Made by a program: the position numbers and the translations under genes. The notes under the pieces were generated by a model, which saw only the letters and a program-made list of their open reading frames with translations, did no database searches and was not told the origin of the DNA. From positions 310,001 through 374,000 of the forward strand of contig NZ_JAUFQJ010000002.1 of assembly GCF_030409685.1 (NCBI RefSeq): a DNA stretch of 64,000 bases. The letters run 5' to 3'. Position 1 is the stretch's first letter. Each line of letters opens with the position of its first letter. Of this stretch, positions 34,987 to 44,358 are shown piece after piece. The stretch comes from Ferruginibacter paludis (GTDB lineage Bacteria > Bacteroidota > Bacteroidia > Chitinophagales > Chitinophagaceae).

Positions 34987-36171
34987 ATGAAATGGATTGA
35001 AATAAGTTTTTGGATATGTATGGGTATTGTTTTTTACGCTTTTTTAGGATACGGGATAGTATTGTATGCAATGGTGTTGATTAAGCGTATTGTAAGTAAA
35101 GACAAGCTGGAAGCAAAACCGTTTGAGCCGGCTGTTACTTTGGTAATACCCTGTTTTAACGAGGCGGATATATTGAGGGCTAAGATAGCCAACAGTAAAA
35201 AGCTGGATTACCCGGCTGATAAACTGAAGATTGTTTTTATAACCGACGGTTCTACGGATGGCAGTGATTGCTATTTAAATGCATGGCCGGATATTGTTGT
35301 ATTGCATGAAAACAGGCGCGGTGGAAAGACAGCTGCTGAAAACAGGGCAATGAAATATGTGGATACGCCATTTGTAATTTTTTCTGATGCCAACACCATG
35401 CTAAACAGTGCAGCGGTAAAAAATATCGTGAAACATTTTGAAGATGATATGGTGGGTTGTGTATCGGGCGAAAAAAGAATAATCAACGATGCTGCTGACA
35501 GTGCAAGTGCTGCGGGCGAAGGCATTTACTGGAAATACGAATCCCTTTTAAAGAAACTGGATTCCGAGCTTAACAGTGCATGTGGTGCGGCGGGTGAACT
35601 GGTAGCTTTCAGGTCTTCCTTGTACCGCGATTTGCCGGAAGATACATTATTGGATGACTTTATGCAATCCATGCAAATGGCTGCGTCAGGCTATAGAATT
35701 ATATACGAAAAAGAAGCGTATGCAGTAGAAACGGCATCAGAAAATGTGGCTGAAGAATTAAAACGGAAAATACGAATTTGCGCTGGTGGCTGGCAATCCA
35801 TTCAACGGTTATCCGGTAATCTTACAATGCAAAAAACACCCCTGTTATATTTTCAGTACGTATCACACAGGGTGCTTCGCTGGACCATTACGCCGTTCCT
35901 TTTAATAGCCATCTTTATATTGAACATGTACATTATAAAATCAGGCAGCCAGTTTTACATGACCATAATGGTTGCCCAGGTGCTGTTTTATAGTGCGGCT
36001 ATTATCGGGTACATTTTAGAAAACAGGCGGGTAACATTTAAGCCGGTATTTGTACCGTATTATTTCTGTATAATGAATTATGCAGTACTGGCCGGTTTGC
36101 GCAGGTATTTATCAGGGCAGCAAAAGGCTACCTGGGATAAAGCACAGCGAAAAGCGGTAACACTGAATTAA
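34987..36171 (+). CDS. Membrane glycosyltransferase family 2 (polysaccharide-synthase type)
   Basis: The 394-residue protein has an N-terminal membrane helix (WICMGIVFYAFLGYGIVLYAMVL), a GT-A catalytic domain and about three C-terminal membrane helices. Catalytic-domain landmarks are TLVIPCFNEADIL, ITDGSTDGS, the metal-binding region IFSDANTML, an acceptor-side LLDDFMQSMQM, and a QxxRW-like segment (RKIRICAGGWQSIQRL). This is the layout of processive or biofilm-type GT2 synthases such as those making exopolysaccharide backbones. It is downstream of the initiating sugar transferase and upstream of a hybrid kinase, all on the plus strand. Confidence 0.88.
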   Translation: MKWIEISFWICMGIVFYAFLGYGIVLYAMVLIKRIVSKDKLEAKPFEPAVTLVIPCFNEADILRAKIANSKKLDYPADKLKIVFITDGSTDGSDCYLNAWPDIVVLHENRRGGKTAAENRAMKYVDTPFVIFSDANTMLNSAAVKNIVKHFEDDMVGCVSGEKRIINDAADSASAAGEGIYWKYESLLKKLDSELNSACGAAGELVAFRSSLYRDLPEDTLLDDFMQSMQMAASGYRIIYEKEAYAVETASENVAEELKRKIRICAGGWQSIQRLSGNLTMQKTPLLYFQYVSHRVLRWTITPFLLIAIFILNMYIIKSGSQFYMTIMVAQVLFYSAAIIGYILENRRVTFKPVFVPYYFCIMNYAVLAGLRRYLSGQQKATWDKAQRKAVTLN

Positions 36172-36247
36172 GAAAAGAAACATATTTAATAATATCCGGT
36201 AAAGCCTTCACAACCTTTGCCCGTAGTCATCCAATATTAAATTCTTT

Positions 36248-39200
36248 ATGAAAAAAGAGCCATTTTTTGGTGTTGTAAAATATACCGCCCTGGGGTTTAT
36301 GTTGGGCGTTATCTTGATCATACTGGGAATGGTGTTGAATTATGTAAACGGTTTTAAAGGCCCCTGGTTTCACATATTTGAATTTGCACCCGATTTTGTA
36401 ATCATCGTTTTTTCTCCCCTTTTCTTAAGTATGCTTTTTTATTTTATCGGTTTTAAAAAAGAGCAACTGATGTTGTTTAACCGTGAAATAAAGCAAAGTT
36501 TATCGCAGGAACAAAGCATCAGTTCTGCAGCGGATATGCAGCTTCGGCTCCTGGCAAAAGTGGTAGCGCAGGTAAATGAATCGATCGTGATTTCGAACGG
36601 ACTTGGTTTGGTTGAATGGGTAAATGATGGCTTTACAAGAAATTGCGGATATACCCTGGAAGAAGTGCGTGGAAAAAACTTGAGTGATGTTTTGCATGGT
36701 CCGTTCACCGATCAGACGGCCGTAAAGCGAATGGTTCAGCATTTGCTCAGGGGTGAAGCTGTTACAGAAGAGTTATTGGTATACCATAAGGATGGAGAAG
36801 CCATCTGGCTGTCGGTAAGCATTAAACCTATCTGTGATGATACCGGGGAAATACTGAATTTTATTGCGATACATAAAAATGTTACGGGCCGTAAAGAAAA
36901 AGAAATCGCGATTGAATCCCTGTATAAAGAAGTGTCGGAATATAAGTTTGCACTGGACCAGTCGGCCATTGTAATTGTGTTTAACAACAAAGGAAAAGTT
37001 ATTCATGTAAACAGGAAATTCTGCGAACTGAATGAAATGGCGGAAGATGAATTGCTGGGAAATGATTACCGGACCATCAGCCTGAGTATGCGTAATAAGG
37101 CGGTAGTACGCCGTATATTGACCAAGCTGCTGGATGGTAAAACCTGGAAAGGAGAATTGGTTAACCGCAACAGCAATGGTAAATCTTACTGCGTTGATAC
37201 TACCATCGTGCCTTTAATGGATGCGCAGGGAAGGCCAAACAGATTTTTGGCTATTCAGCAGGATATCACTGAACGTAAAACATTGCAGGTACAGTTAATC
37301 CGCAATAAAAATAAACTGCAGCAGGCAATGCAAATTGCACGGCTGGGTACCTGGGAAATCTCCCCGAATGGCACATTGACAGTTTCAAGGGAGTTGCGGT
37401 TGTTGTATCAACTGCCGTTGGATGGCCCCGTTGGGATGGAAGATATTTTTAGTAAAATGCCGCAGGAAGGTATTGAAACCATTAATGCAGGCCTCGCTAA
37501 ATGCTGCGTTACCTTGCAAAAAATCGAAGTGGAATTTCGGATCCTGTTGGATGGAAAGGAACACTACATGATGTCGAATATCAATCCGTTTATAAACAGC
37601 AATGGTGCATTTAACGGCACATTTGGTACGGTGCAGGATATAACAGAAGCCAAATTAGCTGGCATTGCCCTGAGGAAAAGTGAAGAAGAAAAAGCGGCAG
37701 TATTAAATAATACACAGGCAATTATTTGCCTGCATGATATGAATGGTGTGTTGCTGGATATCAATGCCACAGCGGAAAAATTGACCGGCTATACAAAAAA
37801 AGAAGTAGTAGGGGTAAATATTAAACTGATTTTGCCCGATGAATACCAGGATGATTTTGATGCCTACATAGAAGCCATTACTAAACAAGGTACGGCCAGG
37901 GGTACGCTGGAGATTTACACAAAAAGCCGTACTAAAAGAGTGTGGCTCTATCAAAATACCGTGTATGAAAACAATGGTAACAGCCCCTATGTAATTGCCA
38001 GTGCCATTGATATAACAGAATCAGTATCGGCGCAAAAAGAAATCGCAAGACAGCAGCAGTTTATAAGGCAGATAATAGACAATAGTCCCAACGTAATTTT
38101 TATGCTGAACGAGCAGCGTCAGATTATGCTTGCCAATCAAACGTTTGCTAAATTTTATCCTTACAATCAAAATGAAATTCCCGAGGCGGAAAGCCTTTCT
38201 TCGGGAACGGGAGATATTTTCCTGGGTGATTTAGATAAGCTTTTTGAACTGGAAGAAGGGCAAATGATAAGGGTAGAAGGCAGCGTGAAAAATCCCGAAA
38301 CCAAATCCTTATCCTGGTTTAATATTATCAACAAATGTTTTTACGACCGGAATGGGCTAAAATATATACTGGGTTTTGGAATGGATATCACCGGCCGGCA
38401 CCAGGTTGAATCTGACTTGCTGGCAGCCAATGAAATGGTTGAAAGATCGCTGAAGGTAAAGGAGCAATTTATCAGCAATATGAGTCACGAAATACGGACG
38501 CCCTTAAACGCAGTCATCGGTTTTAATGATTTACTTTCGGATACGCCCTTAAATGCGGAACAGGCAGAGTATGTTGACATAATCAAAACAGCTTCGGGCA
38601 ACCTGCTTGCACTCATCAATAACGTACTCGACTTGTCTAAAATAGAGTCCTGCAATTTATCACTCGAAAGCCTGCCAATTGATATCCCTAAAATTGTGCG
38701 GGACGTGATGAAAATACTTGGCCCCAAAGCAACGGCGAAGGGCATCAGGGTAAACACCTATATAGACGAAAAGATTCCATCAAAAGTGATGGGGGACGAG
38801 TTAAGGCTGACACAAATATTATTAAACCTGCTGGGCAATGCGGTTAAATTCACCGATACCGGCAGCATTGATGTTACCTGTAAACTGGCGCAGGGTACCG
38901 ATAAGAAGAAAGACTATATTTCTTTCTCTATTACAGATACAGGTATAGGCGTTGAGAAAGATAAGCAGAAAAGTATTTTTGAAAGATTTACACAGGCTAA
39001 CAGCGATACCCAAAGATTATATGGCGGTACCGGGCTTGGATTAAATATCACGAGGAGCCTGGTAGACATGTACGGCGGTAACCTCAACATGAAAAGCGAA
39101 CCTGGTAAAGGCACTACTTTTAATTTTATTCTGCCATTTAAAAGATATGTGGAATCAAAAGGTTTGCTGCTTACTCAGGCAATAACAAATGATAATGTTT

Positions 39201-39634
39201 TGTCTGTAAATACCAACCGGCCCATTCATATTTTACTGGCAGAAGACAATATGGTGAATGCCCTGCTGGCAACTAAAGTGCTCACGATGAAAGGGTTTAC
39301 TGTAGTGCATGTTATCAACGGGCTGCAGGCTTTGGATGCATTGCAGCAACAATATTTTGATGTTGTGCTGATGGATATTCAAATGCCTGTAATGAATGGA
39401 ATTAGTGCGGCAGGCCATATCCGGGCTTTACCCGGCCGGCTTGCAAGCATACCCATCATAGCAATGACGGCACATTCACTGAACGGGGAAATGGAAAATT
39501 GTTACAAGGCAGGTATCAATGGTTACATAGCAAAGCCATTTAAACCCAACGACTTGTTTAACAGTATTATTGAATCGATTAAAAAAGATGAGATCATTGA
39601 CAGAAGCATACTAACACAACTGAATATTAAATAA
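36248..39634 (+). CDS. Hybrid multi-PAS histidine kinase with C-terminal receiver
   Basis: The 1128-residue protein opens with two membrane helices (about 10-32 and 48-66), followed by five PAS/PAC units between residues 95 and 730; one (about 350-470) is of the PAS_3 type (IARLGTWEISPNG). The HisKA domain holds His747 in [13 protein letters not shown], with an HATPase domain after it (LLNLLGNAVKF, DTGIGVEKD, GGTGLGLNITRSLVDMYGG). A receiver at about 1000-1120 carries the phosphoacceptor Asp1043 in LMDIQMPVMNG and the Lys of IAKPFKP. It lacks its own HPt domain, but the next gene, 35 bases downstream, is a separate HPt protein. This makes a multistep relay kinase, receiver, HPt, regulator plausible. 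Confidence 0.9.
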   Translation: MKKEPFFGVVKYTALGFMLGVILIILGMVLNYVNGFKGPWFHIFEFAPDFVIIVFSPLFLSMLFYFIGFKKEQLMLFNREIKQSLSQEQSISSAADMQLRLLAKVVAQVNESIVISNGLGLVEWVNDGFTRNCGYTLEEVRGKNLSDVLHGPFTDQTAVKRMVQHLLRGEAVTEELLVYHKDGEAIWLSVSIKPICDDTGEILNFIAIHKNVTGRKEKEIAIESLYKEVSEYKFALDQSAIVIVFNNKGKVIHVNRKFCELNEMAEDELLGNDYRTISLSMRNKAVVRRILTKLLDGKTWKGELVNRNSNGKSYCVDTTIVPLMDAQGRPNRFLAIQQDITERKTLQVQLIRNKNKLQQAMQIARLGTWEISPNGTLTVSRELRLLYQLPLDGPVGMEDIFSKMPQEGIETINAGLAKCCVTLQKIEVEFRILLDGKEHYMMSNINPFINSNGAFNGTFGTVQDITEAKLAGIALRKSEEEKAAVLNNTQAIICLHDMNGVLLDINATAEKLTGYTKKEVVGVNIKLILPDEYQDDFDAYIEAITKQGTARGTLEIYTKSRTKRVWLYQNTVYENNGNSPYVIASAIDITESVSAQKEIARQQQFIRQIIDNSPNVIFMLNEQRQIMLANQTFAKFYPYNQNEIPEAESLSSGTGDIFLGDLDKLFELEEGQMIRVEGSVKNPETKSLSWFNIINKCFYDRNGLKYILGFGMDITGRHQVESDLLAANEMVERSLKVKEQFISNMSHEIRTPLNAVIGFNDLLSDTPLNAEQAEYVDIIKTASGNLLALINNVLDLSKIESCNLSLESLPIDIPKIVRDVMKILGPKATAKGIRVNTYIDEKIPSKVMGDELRLTQILLNLLGNAVKFTDTGSIDVTCKLAQGTDKKKDYISFSITDTGIGVEKDKQKSIFERFTQANSDTQRLYGGTGLGLNITRSLVDMYGGNLNMKSEPGKGTTFNFILPFKRYVESKGLLLTQAITNDNVLSVNTNRPIHILLAEDNMVNALLATKVLTMKGFTVVHVINGLQALDALQQQYFDVVLMDIQMPVMNGISAAGHIRALPGRLASIPIIAMTAHSLNGEMENCYKAGINGYIAKPFKPNDLFNSIIESIKKDEIIDRSILTQLNIK

Positions 39635-39669
39635 CGACACAAATTACCCTTATCTATAAATACACAACT

Positions 39670-40026
39670 ATGAATGCCACGCCCATCACCATCGACCTCA
39701 GCTACCTCTATTCATTGACAGGGGGTGATAAGTCTTTTGAACAAATCCTGTTAATCGGCACCGTAGAAGACGTGAATATTAAAGTTACTTCGCTGAAAGA
39801 TTCGTGGCAAAAACGAGATCCGGAAGCCATAAGAAAGAATGCCCATTCGCTGGTGTCCTTATCTGCCATTGCCGGTATGCCCGAAGTGGAAAGATGGAGC
39901 AGGATCATTGACCAGACTTTTGCTGATGGCGAATTTCACCCCGAACTGGAAGTGCTGGCACAAAATATTATTACCGGCTGGCCAGATGCGCAATCGGCGC
40001 TAAACAAGGTTATTGAAGCCAACTAA
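39670..40026 (+). CDS. Stand-alone HPt-like phosphotransfer protein
   Basis: The 118-residue helical protein is placed directly after the hybrid kinase. The candidate phosphorylated residue is His59 in RKNAHSLVSLSAIAGM, which sits at the start of the HPt helix pair. The usual HxxKG motif is altered here (HSLVSL), so the conserved Lys and Gly that support phosphotransfer are missing. The rest of the helix pattern, including VERWSRIIDQTFADG, suits an HPt four-helix bundle. Its probable role is to pass phosphate from the kinase's receiver to a response regulator, with the sigma-54 activator at 40434 as the nearest candidate. Confidence 0.72.
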   Translation: MNATPITIDLSYLYSLTGGDKSFEQILLIGTVEDVNIKVTSLKDSWQKRDPEAIRKNAHSLVSLSAIAGMPEVERWSRIIDQTFADGEFHPELEVLAQNIITGWPDAQSALNKVIEAN

Positions 40027-40033
40027 ATAGGCC

Positions 40034-40069
40034 AGCTGCTTTAACCTGCTGCCACGGGTTATAGCAGCT
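40034..40069 (+). terminator. Stem-loop after the HPt gene
   Basis: Arms AGCTGCTTTAACC (40034-40046) and GGTTATAGCAGCT (40057-40069) pair perfectly except for one T-T mismatch, around a ten-base loop. It starts seven bases after the HPt stop codon. There is no T-tract, so it could be an mRNA end-stabilising structure or a weak terminator. Confidence 0.4.
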
Positions 40070-40433
40070 CCATGTCTTTACTACTTCATTGTACCACGCT
40101 GCAATGAATGCATCCTGTATGTGCAATGGCCTCTTCTGATTGAAGTAAACTTTAACCGACTCTTTTTTACAACAGCATGCTGCAGGTTCACTTTAACCAC
40201 TTATCAGATGGGATTGATTGTGATGTACTCTTCCTTTTTGTTACCGGTCCGGTACAATTTGTGCAGGTGAAAAAAAGTGGATAGTAAACTTTGGTATCCT
40301 GCTGTAGTAAAATTCCTATTGTATAGGGGAATTCTTAAAACTGGAAGCCTTCCAAAAACCAAAGCGCAATTTTATATTCGGAAAAGCGTTGGAATTATGC
40401 AGTGCGTGTGCACTACACTAATCATTTTATTCC
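40070..40433. other. Intergenic region upstream of the sigma-54 activator
   Basis: Together with the stem-loop this makes about 400 bases without a supported gene. A 61-codon open frame at 40277-40462 overlaps the activator start and looks like chance. I searched by eye for a -24/-12 (GG-N10-GC) element and did not find a convincing one. Confidence 0.4.
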
Positions 40434-41783
40434 ATGCATTCTTACAAAATATTTATCGTTGAAGACGACCTGTGGTACGGCGAAATACTGGAATACCAGC
40501 TTTCACTTAATCCGGATTATGAAGTAAGCCGTTTTACAACAGGTAAGGAATGCCTGGCAAATATGCATAAACATCCGGATCTGATTACCATTGATTTTTC
40601 TTTACCTGACTATACCGGTGATGTACTGTTTGAAAAAATAAGGCGGGTAAACGACAGCGTGCCGGTAATTATGATCAGTGGCCAGGAAGATATTGTGGTG
40701 GCGGTAAAAATGCTGAAATTAGGTGTGACGGATTACCTGGTAAAAGATGAAAATACAAAAGAGATTTTATGGAATTCTGTTATCAAGGTAAGGGAAACCA
40801 GCAAATTGAAAAAAGAAGTGGCAGGGCTAAGGGAAGAGTTGGGACAAAAATTTTCATTTGATAAAAGTATCAAAGGCCAAAGTCCTGCGCTGAACAGGAT
40901 ATTTGCGTTAATGGAGAAGGCTTCCAAAACAAATATCAATGTATCTGTAACAGGCGAAACCGGCACGGGCAAAGAGGTTGTGGCAAAAGCCATTCATTAT
41001 AACAGCGAGCGTAAACGCAAACCTTTTGTTGGCGTTAACATGGCGGCTATACCCAGGGAATTAATAGAGAGTGAATTGTTTGGTCATGAAAAGGGTGCAT
41101 TTACCGGGGCTGTATCAAGAAAGGAAGGCAAGTTTGAAGAGGCTAATGGCGGTACTATTTTTTTGGATGAAATTGCTGAGCTGGATCTTAGTTTGCAAAG
41201 TAAAATTTTGCGTGTGTTGCAGGAAAGGGAAATTATAAGGGTAGGCGGAAATGAAAAAGTGAAGCTGGATGTAAGGCTGATAATCGCCACCCATAAAAAT
41301 CTTGGCGAAGAAGTAAAAAAAGGAAACTTCAGGGAAGATTTATATTACCGCATCATAGGTTTACCCATTGAGTTACCGCCCCTGCGGGAAAGAGGAAGCG
41401 ATGTACTGATATTGGCTAAACATTTTGCCGATGAATTTTGCAGGGAAAATAAACTGGCCTCTATTGCTATTGCCGGCGATGCCAAGGAAAAATTGATGCG
41501 GTACAATTATCCCGGTAATGTAAGGGAGCTAAAAGCAATTATTGATCTGGCCGTTGTAATGAGTAACGGGCAGGAAATTATATCCGATGATATTTCCTAC
41601 GGTTCATCAGCCAATGATGAAAACTTTATCAATGAAGAAAAAACGCTTCGCCAGTACACCTGTTTTATTGTAAAGCACTTTTTAAAAAAGTACGACAATG
41701 ATGTGTTGCTGGTAGCTGACAAACTGGATATCGGCAAATCAACTATTTATAAAATGATTCAGCAAAAAGAAATTGTTATTTAA
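40434..41783 (+). CDS. Sigma-54-dependent response regulator (NtrC family)
   Basis: The 449-residue regulator has a receiver domain with acidic pair IVEDD and phosphoacceptor Asp54 in ITIDFSLPD, then a sigma-54 AAA+ domain. That domain shows Walker A GETGTGKEVV, the GAFTGA loop that contacts sigma-54, Walker B GTIFLDEIAELD and the arginine-finger region LREDLYYRI. The short C-terminus ends in a Fis-like helix-turn-helix (VADKLDIGKSTIYKMIQQ). When phosphorylated it would activate sigma-54 promoters. Its position between the HPt gene and a second hybrid kinase makes it the likely output of the local phosphorelay; polysaccharide genes upstream are candidate targets by proximity only. Confidence 0.93.
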   Translation: MHSYKIFIVEDDLWYGEILEYQLSLNPDYEVSRFTTGKECLANMHKHPDLITIDFSLPDYTGDVLFEKIRRVNDSVPVIMISGQEDIVVAVKMLKLGVTDYLVKDENTKEILWNSVIKVRETSKLKKEVAGLREELGQKFSFDKSIKGQSPALNRIFALMEKASKTNINVSVTGETGTGKEVVAKAIHYNSERKRKPFVGVNMAAIPRELIESELFGHEKGAFTGAVSRKEGKFEEANGGTIFLDEIAELDLSLQSKILRVLQEREIIRVGGNEKVKLDVRLIIATHKNLGEEVKKGNFREDLYYRIIGLPIELPPLRERGSDVLILAKHFADEFCRENKLASIAIAGDAKEKLMRYNYPGNVRELKAIIDLAVVMSNGQEIISDDISYGSSANDENFINEEKTLRQYTCFIVKHFLKKYDNDVLLVADKLDIGKSTIYKMIQQKEIVI

Positions 41784-41840
41784 ACCTTGTATAACATGCT
41801 GTAACCTCAACTGCTTTGGTTATTGCAGTTTTTTATTTCT

Positions 41841-44288
41841 ATGTCACACCGCCAGCATCCAGTAAACGAGCAAGACCGGTTATCAGCTTTAAAAGAGCTG
41901 AACATTATAGATACTGCTCCAGAGCAGGATTATGATGACATCGTTCGGCTCGCCTCTCAAATTTGTAAAACGCCCATTTCGTTAATTACTTTGCTTGATG
42001 AGCAGCGCCAGTGGTTTAAAGCAAATCATGGGATGGCGGCAACACAAACTCCCCGCGATATTTCATTTTGCACGCACGCCATCCGTCAGGGGGATATTAT
42101 GATTGTGCCCGATGCTTCAAAAGATGAACGCTTTACAGTTAACCCGCTTGTTACCAGCGATCCCGGCATCAGGTTTTATGCCGGCGTTCCTATTCACTCC
42201 GAAGCCGGTTTTCCGTTGGGGACCTTGTGTGTTATAGATCATAAACCACATACACTTACCAGCGAACAGGTGTTTGCGCTGCAAGTGTTGGCAAAGCAAG
42301 TTCAAAAGCTTTTGGTGTTGCGGGCAAAAATTGGCGGGATGGAAAAGGCAGAAGCAATATTAAAGATCCGGGAAGAAAAATACCGGCGCATTATAACCAA
42401 CATGCACCTGGGGTTACTGGAGGTAGATAAGGATGAAAAAATTCTTTTTGCCAATGAAAGTTTTTGCGAGATGAGCGGTTATCAATTTGAAGAACTAAAA
42501 GGGAAAACACACAGTAATTTTTTTATTGGCGGCGAAACAAGCACTCTGCTGAAAAATAAAAATGAAACGGAAACAAATATAGTAGAAGATGCTTTTGAAA
42601 TTGCAGTAAAAAATAAAAACGGACAGGTAAGGTGGTGGCTGATTAGCGGTGCACCCCGTTTTGATGATGCGGGACAGTTGAATGGCTATATCGGGATACA
42701 CCTGGATATCACGCGGCAAAAAAAGCTGGAACTGGAACTGACAGAAGCCAGGGAACATGCGGAAGACTCCACCCGCAGCAAAGAAATTTTTCTTGCCAAC
42801 ATGAGTCACGAAATCCGTACACCCATGAACGCCATTGTAGGCATGGCTAACCAGCTGGCAAAAACTACGCTTGATACCAAACAACTGTTTTATCTTGATA
42901 CCATTCATGCAGCTTCAGAAAACCTGCTGGTTATTATCAATGATATTTTGGATCTGTCAAAAATTGAAGCTGGTAAATTACAGTTAGAAAGAATTGGCTT
43001 TGATCCGAGAGAAATATTGCACAGGGCTATACGGGTGCTTGGGCATAAGGCCGAAGAAAAAGGGCTCACTTTCACCAGTGAAACATTTGATGAAGCTATA
43101 TCCCCGGTTTTAATGGGCGATCCCTTCAGACTTAACCAGGTATTGCTGAATTTAATTAACAATGCAATTAAGTTTACTGAAAAGGGAAGCATTGATATCA
43201 GTTGTAATCTTTACAGGGAAACAAATACAACACAACTTTTGCGTGTTGCCGTAAAAGATACCGGTATTGGAATGGACCAGAATTTTGTAAGAAATTTATT
43301 TGAAAAATTCTCGCAGGAAGATGCATCGGTAACAAGGCAATATGGCGGCACCGGGTTGGGCATGAGTATATGCCGTGACCTGGTTGAACTGATGAAAGGC
43401 AGAATAGAAGTGCAGAGTAAAAAAGGCGCAGGAACCACCATTGCTTTTACAATAGAATTTGACAAGGGAACAAAACAAAACCTGCCGGTAAAGTCCCTTT
43501 TTACGTTTGATGCCAACATGCTTTCCCAAAAAAGAATACTGGTAGTGGATGATAATCGTATGAACCGGTTACTGGCGGCTACAATTCTTAAAAATTACGG
43601 TGCCATCATCACTGAGGCCGTCAACGGGGAGGAAGCGATTGATTTTGTAAAAGGTGCTGCAACAGACCTGGTATTGATGGATATTCAAATGCCGGTGATG
43701 GATGGTATGGAGGCCACCAGCTTAATAAGAAAATGGATCAGTAAAACCATTCCCATCATTGCGCTTACAGCCAATGCAATTAAAGGCGACAATGATAAGT
43801 GCATCGATGCCGGTATGAATGCCTACCTGTCTAAACCATTTAAGGAAAAAGACTTGCTGGATGTAGTGGCTTTCTGGCTAAACAAAAGTAAAGCGAAAGT
43901 GAATACAGGTGTGCTTGAGTATGGTTCGCCGGATCAGTTGTATAACCTGCAAAATATTAAAGAACTAAGCCAGGGAAATGATGCGTTTGTAAAAAAATTA
44001 GTCCAGATGTTTATTGCGCAAACCCCTTTACAGGTGGCCCAAATGGAAGAAAAATTTGCAGCCCGGGATTATAAAGCAATCGGTTTGCTGGCACATTCCA
44101 TGAAACCGGTCATCGATAATCTGGGCATTGTTTGTTTGAAAGAGGTTGTGAGGGAAGTAGAAAAAAAAGGAAAACAGGAAACACCGGATCCGGGCATTAT
44201 AGAGCAAGTCATGTTTATTAAAAAGATAATAGGGCTTGTGGTATCAGACCTTGAAGTGCATTTCCCCATGGACAAAATAAACGCGTGA
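41841..44288 (+). CDS. GAF-PAS hybrid histidine kinase with receiver and HPt domains
   Basis: The ATG at 41841 (MSHRQHPVNEQDR) is preferred over an in-frame TTG at 41823. Of about 815 residues, 20-165 form a GAF domain (QRQWFKANHGMAA...FCTHAI) and about 180-300 a PAS domain. HisKA follows with His323 in [13 protein letters not shown], then HATPase (LLNLINNAIKF, GGTGLGMSICRDLVELMKG), a receiver with Asp614 in LMDIQMPVMDG, and a C-terminal HPt domain with His752 in LLAHSMKPVIDNLG. No membrane helices are seen, so it is a cytoplasmic sensor carrying a complete four-step relay in one chain. The PAS-to-receiver part is closely similar to the broken kinase immediately downstream. Confidence 0.92.
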   Translation: MSHRQHPVNEQDRLSALKELNIIDTAPEQDYDDIVRLASQICKTPISLITLLDEQRQWFKANHGMAATQTPRDISFCTHAIRQGDIMIVPDASKDERFTVNPLVTSDPGIRFYAGVPIHSEAGFPLGTLCVIDHKPHTLTSEQVFALQVLAKQVQKLLVLRAKIGGMEKAEAILKIREEKYRRIITNMHLGLLEVDKDEKILFANESFCEMSGYQFEELKGKTHSNFFIGGETSTLLKNKNETETNIVEDAFEIAVKNKNGQVRWWLISGAPRFDDAGQLNGYIGIHLDITRQKKLELELTEAREHAEDSTRSKEIFLANMSHEIRTPMNAIVGMANQLAKTTLDTKQLFYLDTIHAASENLLVIINDILDLSKIEAGKLQLERIGFDPREILHRAIRVLGHKAEEKGLTFTSETFDEAISPVLMGDPFRLNQVLLNLINNAIKFTEKGSIDISCNLYRETNTTQLLRVAVKDTGIGMDQNFVRNLFEKFSQEDASVTRQYGGTGLGMSICRDLVELMKGRIEVQSKKGAGTTIAFTIEFDKGTKQNLPVKSLFTFDANMLSQKRILVVDDNRMNRLLAATILKNYGAIITEAVNGEEAIDFVKGAATDLVLMDIQMPVMDGMEATSLIRKWISKTIPIIALTANAIKGDNDKCIDAGMNAYLSKPFKEKDLLDVVAFWLNKSKAKVNTGVLEYGSPDQLYNLQNIKELSQGNDAFVKKLVQMFIAQTPLQVAQMEEKFAARDYKAIGLLAHSMKPVIDNLGIVCLKEVVREVEKKGKQETPDPGIIEQVMFIKKIIGLVVSDLEVHFPMDKINA

Positions 44289-44358
44289 TTGATTCATCTG
44301 CCTTACAGTTGTACTAAAAGTAAAACCAGTTCCGTCACCTGGATAAATAAAAAATTCC

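Noticed and set aside
40070-40433. Sigma-54 (-24/-12) promoter before the NtrC-type gene
   Set aside because: TGGTATCC near 40295 looks partly right but the GC of the -12 element is not at the required spacing.
40277-40462. 61-codon open frame overlapping the sigma-54 activator start
   Set aside because: It overlaps a strongly supported gene start and shows no protein-like pattern.
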